A DNA stretch of 64,000 nt from Bosea beijingensis. GTDB lineage: Bacteria > Pseudomonadota > Alphaproteobacteria > Rhizobiales > Beijerinckiaceae. The DNA lies in assembly GCF_030758975.1 (NCBI RefSeq), contig NZ_CP132359.1:5362113-5426112 (forward strand). Direction: 5' to 3'. Below are positions 48,415 through 56,205 of the stretch, piece by piece (the first letter of the stretch is position 1; each line of letters opens with the position of its first letter). A program made the position numbers and the translations under genes. Under the pieces are notes generated by a model. It made no database searches. It saw only the letters and a list, made by a program, of their open reading frames with translations, and had not been told where the DNA came from.

Positions 48415-48735
48415 ATGACCGCCTCTATGTCGGAGGAGGGCAATACGGCGTTCCAGATACGTCTCGGAAGGCCCATTCCGTGCCAGCGCGGTACACCGTC
48501 AAATTTCCGAGCCATCAAAATTACCAGGGTCGAACGGGCAACAACGAGACGCGCCTTTCCGGATCCCGTTTGCATCTGTCCGAAAAACGCCAACGAGAAG
48601 CCGCTCGTAGCCGCCACCGCTCGCGTCGATTCCACCAAGGTGAAGCTCAGGGGACGAGGCGCCGTCTGGTGGACCGACGGCGCACCAGACCTCAATCGCC
48701 ATTTCGTGAAGAACACCGCCGCCGAGTGGGCTTAG
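48415..48735 (+). CDS. Conserved hypothetical protein with WWTDGAPDxNRH motif
   Basis: 106 residues (or 102 from ATG 48427). The order FQIRLGRPIPCQRGTP, FRAIKITR, VKLRGRGAVWWTDGAPDLNRHFVKNT reads like a small family of uncharacterised alphaproteobacterial proteins. The opposite-strand frame over the same bases is rejected for poor composition. No strong ribosome site is visible, so it may be decaying. Following 48736-49080 has no supported gene; a GTG frame at 48821-49003 is possible but weak. Confidence 0.5.
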   Translation: MTASMSEEGNTAFQIRLGRPIPCQRGTPSNFRAIKITRVERATTRRAFPDPVCICPKNANEKPLVAATARVDSTKVKLRGRGAVWWTDGAPDLNRHFVKNTAAEWA

Positions 48736-49087
48736 CAGTTGGAGTCGCAGGAAAGGCAGGCGGAACGTAAGAGATCCGCCCCTGGCAAGCAGGAGCACAA
48801 CATCAAGCGGCTGCGTCGCCGTGACCACTCGGGCTGGGTCGAAGAGCACCTTCGACGCTGCATTGCCTCTCGAAGCAGCCACGCTGAACGAGCGCCTCTT
48901 CCATATTGGCCTATGGCTGATCGAAATCCATATTCCGCGTCAGGCCTGCATCGTCTGGGGCCCCCATCACCGGCAAATCCGCATCAGTTTTCCCAAGGGA
49001 TAATGCTGGAGCATCCCGTAATCGGTTTGGACCACCAGTGCACTGATCCAGGGAGCGAGCCTGCGTTTTGCTGAAAGGCGAAACCGA

Positions 49088-49360
49088 TCAGACGACAGCG
49101 TCAGCGAGGTCCTTGGCGACCTTGAACTTCACAACAGTTTTGGCGGGGACATCGATCACGGCACCGGTCGAGGGATGACGAGCCTGACGAGCGTCCCGCT
49201 TAGCGGAAGACAGCTTGCCAACGCCCCCGAGCGTTACGTCGCCACCGGACTTCAGCGTCTTTGAAACTACGCCGGCAAGCGACATCAGCACGGCCGACAC
49301 ATCAGCCTTCGACTTGGCTGTGTCGTCGGCGATCGCGGCGATCAATTCGTTCTTGGTCAT
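49088..49360 (-). CDS. HU family DNA-binding protein
   Basis: 90 residues with the HU fold: TKNELIAAIADDTAKSKADV, TLGGVGKLSSAKRDARQARHPSTG on the DNA arm, and KFKVAKDLADAV at the end. The arm has GAVIDVPA where IPA is usual. It bends and coats DNA as a dimer. It lies 24 bp downstream of mucR on the same strand, so the two may be co-transcribed. Confidence 0.92.
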   Translation of the reverse strand: MTKNELIAAIADDTAKSKADVSAVLMSLAGVVSKTLKSGGDVTLGGVGKLSSAKRDARQARHPSTGAVIDVPAKTVVKFKVAKDLADAVV

Positions 49361-49384
49361 GGTTCCCTCTAACGCTGCCAGAAT

Positions 49385-49822
49385 TCAGTTCGTTTTGGAG
49401 GTCTTGCTGCGGACAGGCGGTTTCCGCCGCTGCTGTCCCAGACCCATCTGCTTGGCCAAGGCCGAGCGAGCCTCAGCGTAGGCCGGTGCGACCATAGGGT
49501 AATCAGCCGGCAGGCCCCAACGGGCGCGATAGTCCTCTGGCGACATATTGTAAGCCGTGCGCAGGTGGCGCTTCAAAGACTTGAACTTCTTGCCATCCTC
49601 GAGGCAGATCAGAAACTCCGACGTGATCGACTTTTTGATTGAGACGACCGGATTCGGACGATCTTCGACCTCCGAAGCGGGCGGCGCACCCAAACCCGTT
49701 ATCGCCGCATGGGTCGTGGCGATCAGGCCAGGAAGATCAGCAGCTGGGACGCTGTTGTTAGATACGTACGCTGATACGATGTCAGCCACCAACGCGATGA
49801 CGTTTTCGCCTTCCTCAGCCAT
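49385..49822 (-). CDS. MucR/Ros family transcriptional regulator
   Basis: 145 residues. The conserved C-terminal domain ICLEDGKKFKSLKRHLRTAYN, MSPEDYRARWGLPADYPMVAPAYAEAR is diagnostic. Cys73, Asp76 and His86 are in the usual zinc-finger places, while the position of the second His (HLxTHY in relatives) is Ala90. MucR proteins control exopolysaccharide and virulence or symbiosis genes in rhizobia and Brucella, so the polysaccharide locus is a plausible target. Confidence 0.93.
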   Translation of the reverse strand: MAEEGENVIALVADIVSAYVSNNSVPAADLPGLIATTHAAITGLGAPPASEVEDRPNPVVSIKKSITSEFLICLEDGKKFKSLKRHLRTAYNMSPEDYRARWGLPADYPMVAPAYAEARSALAKQMGLGQQRRKPPVRSKTSKTN

Positions 49823-50255
49823 AGCTCTTCTCCTGAAGTTAGGAAGCGAATCGATGCGCCGCCGGTCGACGCGCTGACCATCGGCTAGGCCGGTTGAATC
49901 GCATATTCAAGGCGTAATCACGTGCCCACTCAACAGAAATTCGGGAAGACAACCGCATTGAACTGATCGGCGCTGTTGACCTGTGATCACAATCAGAAGT
50001 GATATGAAGGAGGCGTCCTTGGTTTCTCGGTAACGTCAGGTTCAGATGCAGGGTTCTTGGTTATTTTCGTCGCGAACACGGGCTGTATGGGTGAGGACGT
50101 TCGTCGTCATAGCATTAGCGGTGACGATCGCCCTTCCCGCGCTTCTTCTTCGCTGACACCGGTATCCACGGCAGAGCAACCGCGCTGAGCGATGCTACTC
50201 GGCTATCGCCGAAGCGCCTTCTCCTGCTGAAAGTCGACAGACAGCCGTTGGCTGA
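49823..50255. other. Intergenic stretch, 433 bp
   Basis: No gene. A perfect 10-bp palindrome TGTGATCACA at about 49980 is followed by GAAGGAGG at about 50005 with no frame behind it. This may be the relic promoter and ribosome site of the decayed polymerase gene downstream. Confidence 0.3.
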
Positions 50256-51146
50256 TATGACAGCGAACGCTCTGGCTATATGGACATAGTTCCCGCCTGA
50301 ATTCGGCATCAGCCCAACGAAGACCCTCGCAAAGCTTGCCAACGAGATCGCCAAAGGTACCCCGCAGCTCGGTGGCGTCTGCGACCTGACTAGCGACGAC
50401 GCGCAAAGGGAAGGGCTTCGGTTGATGCCGCTCGACGACTTCCGGGCATCGGGGCTGCCAGACAGACCAAGCTCAAGGCGTTCGGTTGCAAGACCGCCGC
50501 CGCCGTCGCCGCACTCGATCCGAAACTCGCCCGCCAGACGCTCACTGTCATCGGCGAGCGGATAATCCATGAGCTGCGCGGCCACCCCTGCATCGACCTC
50601 GAGGCGGTAGCTCCGACGCGGGAGGCTGCGCCGTGACGCGTTCCTTCGCCGGCCGCGTCGACGACCTGGACATGATGCAGAAAGCCCGCAGCGCACGCGA
50701 CGCGGCTCGGCGAGAAGCTCCGCCATCATGGCCTCGCCATGGACCACGTCACCGTCTTCTACCACACCTCACCGTTCGATGGCGGCCCAGCGAGGTTGGT
50801 ATCGACCACGGTGGATTTTCCCGAGGCCACCAATGACACGCGGTCCGGGCGGCGAAGTGGGGCGCTCGTCGGCTCTGGAAGCCGGGGATATCGCTACGCC
50901 AAAGCCAAGCTCATGACGGTCTATCTGGCTCCGCTGGAAGCGTCGCAGCGCGCGCTCATCGTAAGCCTCGACCGCGATAAATCCGGGCGCCACATGGCGG
51001 CCCTGGACGCCTGCAAATGGCACGGCCGGGTCACTGTTTTCCCCGCCGCCGCAGGTTTCCCGCCAGCGCAAGGCGTGGGTCACGAGTTTGATCAGCGCTC
51101 GCCGCGCTACACCACGCGGCTAGAGGAAATGCCTGTTGTCCGCTAA
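50256..51146 (+). pseudogene. UmuC-like Y-family DNA polymerase, decayed
   Basis: Homology to the C-terminal two thirds of UmuC is spread over all three frames: ISPTKTLAKLANEIAKGTP then GGVCDLT (frame of 50305), FGCKTAAAVAALDPKLARQT with TVIGERIIHELRGHPCIDLE, VTRSFAGRVDDLDMM, TRLGEKLRHHGLAMDHVTVFYHTSPF and finally RYAKAKLMTVYLAPL, SGRHMAALDACKW and SPRYTTRLEEMPVVR. At least three frameshifts and a stop are needed to link them. The palm with the catalytic acidic residues is missing, so the gene is dead. Confidence 0.85.
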
Positions 51147-51245
51147 AATTAGCCTCATTATTAGACTTTTGAAAACTTTTGCTAACCGGGAATCAGGCGA
51201 AAAGCCCAACAGTGCCGAGCCTATCGCAGATTTGGCCTTTATGGC

Positions 51246-51273
51246 TGTTGATATAAGATACGTTATGTCAACA
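51246..51273. other. 28-bp dif-like recombination site
   Basis: Two 11-bp arms, TGTTGATATAA and TTATGTCAACA, are inverted repeats with one mismatch around a 6-bp centre (GATACG). This is the exact geometry of XerC/XerD sites and of other tyrosine-recombinase cores, and TTATGTCAA resembles XerD half-sites. It lies in AT-rich DNA about 800 bp beyond the recombinase quartet. Confidence 0.5.
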
Positions 51274-51452
51274 GATTGAGAAGTCCAATTCTATCCCGAC
51301 CGAGAGCGGAGCGAACGGTGCGGGCCGCCGATGACCGGCAAGCAACGGATGCAACCTCTGGCTGGTGAGCCTTTCGTGAGCGGATGACAGTCCACGGCGG
51401 TCGGATTCGAGGCCAGCGTGGCGGAGAAAAGCATGCCAGTGGCGCTGTTCCG

Positions 51453-51494
51453 CCGATATCACAATGGCCCCGATCGGGGCCATTGTGATATCGG
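51453..51494. repeat. 42-bp perfect palindrome
   Basis: CCGATATCACAATGGCCCCGA is followed directly by its exact reverse complement, with no spacer. No T tract follows, so it is not a typical terminator. It could be two IS ends joined head to head, or a protein-binding or cruciform-forming site. Confidence 0.9.
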
Positions 51495-52050
51495 GCAAAC
51501 GGGATTGCTCAAGCCATGAAAACGAACTGCGAACCGCCGCGCCTCCGCGGCGAACATCATCACCGCCCCAGGGGATTAGCCTAGCAAGTGGCGCCTGCGC
51601 CGGCAGGCGCGACGGCGGTTCACTGGGTGGTTTTCTCACCGCCGAGCACAAATTTCGATCCAGCGGCTGCGAGGCAACGGGCAAACACCACCACACTACC
51701 GCCCGGCAACTGCTGTCGGAAACTCCCAGCCGCGGCGCATCTGCTCGGCCAAGGTCCGTCGCGGGATGCATGAAACAGCGGCAGCAACACGAGCGGTAGA
51801 AACGGACACCCAGGTCGATCAGTTAGTCTCAACATCCATGCGGATCGGCGCTATAGGCCCAAGTCGACCCGCCGGTCGCCGGCATAGCGACCTGCGGACC
51901 GGCAATTTGCTGAGGCACATGGGCTCAAGTACTAGGAAGCCTCTCGGGGCAAGTCGCGCACCTTCCATAGACATATCGTTCTCAACCGGAATCACATTCC
52001 TCACGCTCTAACCGCTCTTACAGGTACACCCTGCCGAAGGCGTTTGCCGT
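51495..52050. other. Gene-poor stretch between palindrome and recombinase block, 556 bp
   Basis: No supported gene. Several overlapping frames on both strands have skewed composition and no ribosome sites. It may be cargo DNA or the distal end of the integrative element. Confidence 0.35.
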
Positions 52051-52500
52051 CTACGCCGAAATCATTTTCTTCATCGCTGGCAACTTTGACCGCTCTTCAG
52101 CCAGCCTAGCATTCGCCTTGATCAGGTCCGCCTGCGTCGCCTCAAGCTGCAGGGCGAGCACCTGAATGTGGTTGGCCAGGACGGAGATTGTGCGCCGCAG
52201 CGCCGCAGGGTCCTCCTTTACCCGCCCCTTACGCTGCCTCTGCTGGTCCAGCGATTTTGCTGCCGCTTCGGATTTCGACAAGCTCTTAGCTAAATCCTCA
52301 TCCCAAGCCTGCTTGATATCCCGATAATTTGGATGGTTTGCAGTCGATCGCGCAACTCTAGCCTTCTCGAACACCATCTTCCAAGTGAGGCGCTTCTTAC
52401 TTGTTTGGTCACCAGAACCGAGCAGATCGGCCATCGCCAGACGCAGTTTGGCGCGGTTGTCGTCAGTGACCCCCACTTGCAGCCTCCTTGATTTCCTCAA
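52051..52500 (-). CDS. Small helical protein of the recombinase quartet (SRAP-like)
   Basis: 149 residues, or 141 from an internal GTG. A basic N-terminal part (KLRLAMADLLGSGDQ, KMVFEKARVARSTAN) resembles a DNA-binding helical domain; the C-terminal third is a coiled coil (LRRTISVLANHIQVLALQLEATQ). It overlaps the end of the third recombinase gene by 38 bp. Size and position match the auxiliary protein of strand-biased circularizing elements, or TnpC of Tn554-type elements; the first fits the gene sizes better. Confidence 0.65.
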   Translation of the reverse strand: MRKSRRLQVGVTDDNRAKLRLAMADLLGSGDQTSKKRLTWKMVFEKARVARSTANHPNYRDIKQAWDEDLAKSLSKSEAAAKSLDQQRQRKGRVKEDPAALRRTISVLANHIQVLALQLEATQADLIKANARLAEERSKLPAMKKMISA

Positions 52501-54433
52501 CGATACGATTTAGGCGGGCGCTTTCCTCGCGCACGATTGCTCGTTGCCCCGGGCCGGTATTGTTTTTGGTAGCTAGTTTTAACAAATCCTCCAATCGCGC
52601 CTGAATTGCGGGCAAATGCTTCAAACGCCAGCAACTGTTTTCGCAGCGGTCGAATTTGCAGGTGTGAGTGACCGGAACTGCATTATCCGTTTTGCCTCGG
52701 ACTACTGGCGGAAGGCATTGCGCCCGGTCGCGGTTGAAGAAACAATCATTTACAGGCCGTGGATAGAAACTCGTTGCTCGATGCCGCAGCATCGCGTCAA
52801 TCTCCCTCCCGTCCGTAACCACTTTCCCCTCAAAAGAGGCTAGCTCTCCAATTTTCTCCATCTCAGTGTTGATCTCAGAGCTTAGCGGGCCGGCTACTTT
52901 GATCCCTTTTAGATGGTCATCAAAGATCGCGCGCACTTCACGAGCGTTCGCGAGAGCTTGCTGCTCCTCAATGTCCTTAAGCAATCCAGCACTCGCTGTG
53001 CCAGCATACCCCTCAAACATCTGCGCCTTCAAATGGCCAAACTGAATCATTCCCGCAACGATGCCAAAAGGTTGGTTTGCAATATGCCATGCGATAGTTT
53101 TACGAAACATCCGAGTCGTAATACGCCCAAATCGTTCGACTGGAATAGGTGGATGAGAAGGAGAGCGATGACGTGGCTCCAGGTAATTATTCACGTGATC
53201 AATAAACGATGCGATATTGTTGTTAATATATGATTTTACTGGAACAGTATCCCCTTCAAACATCGAAGGAGAAATAAACATAAACGATTTCCCTCCCAAT
53301 TTACTATTGTAATAGGACAACATTAGAACTGCCATAATAGCGCGCTCAACAGGCTCAACAACGACCCAAGTCCGCAATTTACCGCCTACATGGGATCCTT
53401 TGTATTGGGTAGATTCCAAATAACGACGGATAACGTTCGAATTCGAATCGACAGCGATTTCTAAGCCACCTCTCCGGATAGCTTGTACTTCACTGTCTCG
53501 CATACCAGAAAGGTATGCCGTGACAATGTAACAAGCTGCAACCAGATTGCGAAATTCATCAGCTATATCGAGCCCTTCAATCAACTCACGCCACCGCAGG
53601 CCACTTTCAGCGACCACATGATAGTCACCAACGGCTGCCCTCTCGATCTTGTCTCGGATCACCGCGGCGCGATCTGAAAGCATCGCCTTGACCATAACTC
53701 CCTTTATGCCTTTAATATTCTCACGAATGGCGCGGTGCCCCGCGCTATTCAGTCGTTGGTTATAAAATGCTCCAATGATGTCGTCCGAGTAATGGTCAAC
53801 GTACTTCATCGCCCAAATAAGCAATGGACCCATGACGTCAGGCGGGATGACCTTAGTTTTTGTCTCTAGGGATCGCTTAACGTATTTTTGACCGGTCACC
53901 CCCTCCCAAGGCATGAAGCTAAGCCGGTCATTGGTCATAGATTCTCCAGCAGCATAGATCGTTGCGAGATGAGATCTCTCGCGCTGCCGGACCTCGCCAG
54001 AGGAATTAGCTTTCATATCGATGAATTGATTCAGATGAGATTGAGTGAGGTCGCGAAGTGAGCCTATTGAAATGGAATCCATAAACAGATAAAGCCGGTA
54101 TAGGCAACGCACTATTATAACAGCGTAATCTCCTTTGTAACGTTTAAGGCGCCGTTCGCCAACGAATGTGTTCGTATCGTTATTAAGCAAAAACATCAAT
54201 AATTCGCGCGCCAGAAGATGACGCTGAGGCAACGGGAATAATTTGTCAAAATCGACAGACATGTTGGCAACGTTTGTATTTTCGCGGTAGCCAACGGTCC
54301 ACTGACGGGAGCCAAATTTTGTCTCGCGCATCGCCTGGACAAAATTGACCAGCGGATGCTCTTTCATCACCGGAATATCGTCCGGCCAAAAGTTAGATTT
54401 CAAAATCTGCGGCGAGTTATTCATATAAATCAC
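52463..54433 (-). CDS. Tyrosine recombinase, third gene of quartet (IntB-like)
   Basis: 656 residues; GTG 54433 overlaps the previous gene by 4 bp, with ATG 54424 as alternative. Catalytic-domain landmarks: Arg in YLSGMRDSEVQAI, RMFRKTIAWHI where the usual HxxR has Arg/Phe at the His position, and GHLKAQMFEGYAG with His and the likely nucleophile Tyr. A Cys-rich tail (HTCKFDRCENSCW) may bind zinc. Lower GC than the flanks. It is probably required with the other two for integration or circularisation. Confidence 0.8.
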   Translation of the reverse strand: MIYMNNSPQILKSNFWPDDIPVMKEHPLVNFVQAMRETKFGSRQWTVGYRENTNVANMSVDFDKLFPLPQRHLLARELLMFLLNNDTNTFVGERRLKRYKGDYAVIIVRCLYRLYLFMDSISIGSLRDLTQSHLNQFIDMKANSSGEVRQRERSHLATIYAAGESMTNDRLSFMPWEGVTGQKYVKRSLETKTKVIPPDVMGPLLIWAMKYVDHYSDDIIGAFYNQRLNSAGHRAIRENIKGIKGVMVKAMLSDRAAVIRDKIERAAVGDYHVVAESGLRWRELIEGLDIADEFRNLVAACYIVTAYLSGMRDSEVQAIRRGGLEIAVDSNSNVIRRYLESTQYKGSHVGGKLRTWVVVEPVERAIMAVLMLSYYNSKLGGKSFMFISPSMFEGDTVPVKSYINNNIASFIDHVNNYLEPRHRSPSHPPIPVERFGRITTRMFRKTIAWHIANQPFGIVAGMIQFGHLKAQMFEGYAGTASAGLLKDIEEQQALANAREVRAIFDDHLKGIKVAGPLSSEINTEMEKIGELASFEGKVVTDGREIDAMLRHRATSFYPRPVNDCFFNRDRAQCLPPVVRGKTDNAVPVTHTCKFDRCENSCWRLKHLPAIQARLEDLLKLATKNNTGPGQRAIVREESARLNRIVEEIKEAASGGH

Positions 54434-56205
54434 CCTAAAAGGTATTCCGGCGGAATGTAGACACTCGATGCCTGAATCTGCGTTAACAACATAGCGTCTT
54501 CCACATAAGCGCGGGGAAAACTAGGTAATATGCTGTACTGAATCTGGGCACACGGCTTCGCGAAGAGGTCAAGCCAACGCGCTAGCTCAATCTTGCTCCT
54601 CATTTCGATCAGGTATTTTTGCAAAGCAAGAATATCAGGCAGGTGCGAACGGGTTATTACCGCATTCTTACAATTGAAGCAGCCGATAACTGGTGTAGCG
54701 CAAAGCCCGCTCTCGGGATGAGATCCTATCGGAGAGTTTTTTATGTCCTTGCAGCTTGCTACCCCGAGATTTTCATACTTGCCTTGCGCGCTATCGCCCT
54801 CTATCACGTCACCCAGATTGCCGTCGATCTCTGAATTGGTGGCCATATTTATTGCCGCCATCATAGCATTTTCGATGGCTGCTTCGTGAAGTCGCTTAAG
54901 TGCCTTTACGCTCAGATAGCGAGCATCTTGAATAGTCTTGGAGTGATCTCTTACCTTTCTAGCCCTGACAGGGTCCTTTTTGTAGGCCTCGACCTTCGTC
55001 GTCTTGCGAATTCTCCCAGGCTGGAAGCCATCGAGAATGCTTCCGTCAGGCGCTTTAATATTGTAGCGGTTGCAAAGCGCGCGAGCATATTTCAACGAAC
55101 GAGTAACCACTCGACCGACCTTCGACGGCGTACCCCGCCCTCTCGGCGTACGCCCCAAGAACAGCCAAACCCGTTCATGTTCCGCCGTATTGCCTCTCGC
55201 CGACGCCGTGAGATCCTTAAGCAGCCGGATGCAATATACCGCCGAATAATCCCCGGCCACCGGAACAGTAAGATACATCGGGGTGTCTCTTTTGCCGGAC
55301 TTACTTTCTCGCCTTTTGATATACTTCAGACGAGCGCTAACTGCTCCGATGTCTTCTAGGCAGTCTTCGTCCAGCTCATATATCGACTCGATTGGAAGAC
55401 CTGTCTCGACGGCAATAAGCGTAGCGAAGCAGAAAATATCGTAAGGATTCAGATATATTAGGTCGCAAAATTGGGTATATGTCCGATAAATTTTCCTGTG
55501 GACCGCGATTCGTTTCCGAAGGGATACACTCCCACCGGGATCTTCATATATAAAATTTAGTATATTTGGAATAGAACTCCAGCTGACATCAGATTCATTT
55601 CTTTGAGCGAGTAAGCTAAATCCATAAGCGATTCGGCGCCTTACGTGATTTACGTGTCGCCGCGCCGCATGAACGACCTGATCGCAAATCTCTGGATCAA
55701 GAGGTTCTTTCGGGTCGTATTGTGTAAAGGGAATATAACGCGCAACAACTTTCAGACGATGCGTAAATTCATCCTTTAGAAGACGTTGTTTATCGGCGGC
55801 GCGAAGCAATCGAATAAGGCAATTTATCTGCGCCCAAGCCCGAGCGAGATTATCGGCGTAAGTTTTCAGTAGGAACTTCTCATAGCTATCGATATCTTCG
55901 ACAGATATATCTGACAATCTAATGAAATTAAGTTTGTTTAATGATGCGTATTCTAAAAATGTTCTAAACGAGAACACAGATGACAAAACCGAATCAGGCG
56001 AGCTGATAGCCCCTTCATCGTGAGCCTCTTCCGTAAGTAAGTTGAATAACTCCTGCTCGAAGGCGATTCCGACCGCGCGGGTTACATTAATATCCGTGGA
56101 GCGGCCTCCCGTGAAATTTACCTTAAACCGAATTTCAGCGCGCACGGTTTCTGCGTCCTTCTTGTTTGAATCGGGCCAAGTTCCGCGGTCAGAGCTAGAA
56201 TTCAT
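54430..56205 (-). CDS. Tyrosine-recombinase-fold protein, second gene of quartet (Tfp-like)
   Basis: 591 residues from ATG 56205, whose ATGA overlaps the first gene's stop. The recombinase fold is recognisable but divergent: the first catalytic Arg region reads ETGLPIESIYEL (no Arg), and GRIRKTTKVEAYKK replaces HxxR with Gly at the His position. HSKTIQDARYL keeps a His and a Tyr. A cysteine pair lies in GCFNCKNAV. Likely a non-catalytic or specialised partner, as for Tfp in strand-biased circularizing elements. Confidence 0.75.
   Translation of the reverse strand: MNSSSDRGTWPDSNKKDAETVRAEIRFKVNFTGGRSTDINVTRAVGIAFEQELFNLLTEEAHDEGAISSPDSVLSSVFSFRTFLEYASLNKLNFIRLSDISVEDIDSYEKFLLKTYADNLARAWAQINCLIRLLRAADKQRLLKDEFTHRLKVVARYIPFTQYDPKEPLDPEICDQVVHAARRHVNHVRRRIAYGFSLLAQRNESDVSWSSIPNILNFIYEDPGGSVSLRKRIAVHRKIYRTYTQFCDLIYLNPYDIFCFATLIAVETGLPIESIYELDEDCLEDIGAVSARLKYIKRRESKSGKRDTPMYLTVPVAGDYSAVYCIRLLKDLTASARGNTAEHERVWLFLGRTPRGRGTPSKVGRVVTRSLKYARALCNRYNIKAPDGSILDGFQPGRIRKTTKVEAYKKDPVRARKVRDHSKTIQDARYLSVKALKRLHEAAIENAMMAAINMATNSEIDGNLGDVIEGDSAQGKYENLGVASCKDIKNSPIGSHPESGLCATPVIGCFNCKNAVITRSHLPDILALQKYLIEMRSKIELARWLDLFAKPCAQIQYSILPSFPRAYVEDAMLLTQIQASSVYIPPEYLLG

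Noticed and set aside
48174..48716. Minus-strand frame of 180 codons
   Set aside because: The plus-strand frame at 48415 has family-like motifs (WWTDGAPD.NRH); this one lacks any and has no ribosome site.
50115..50765. Minus-strand frame of 216 codons over the umuC remnant
   Set aside because: Plus-strand fragments match the Y-family polymerase in order; the minus frame is their shadow.
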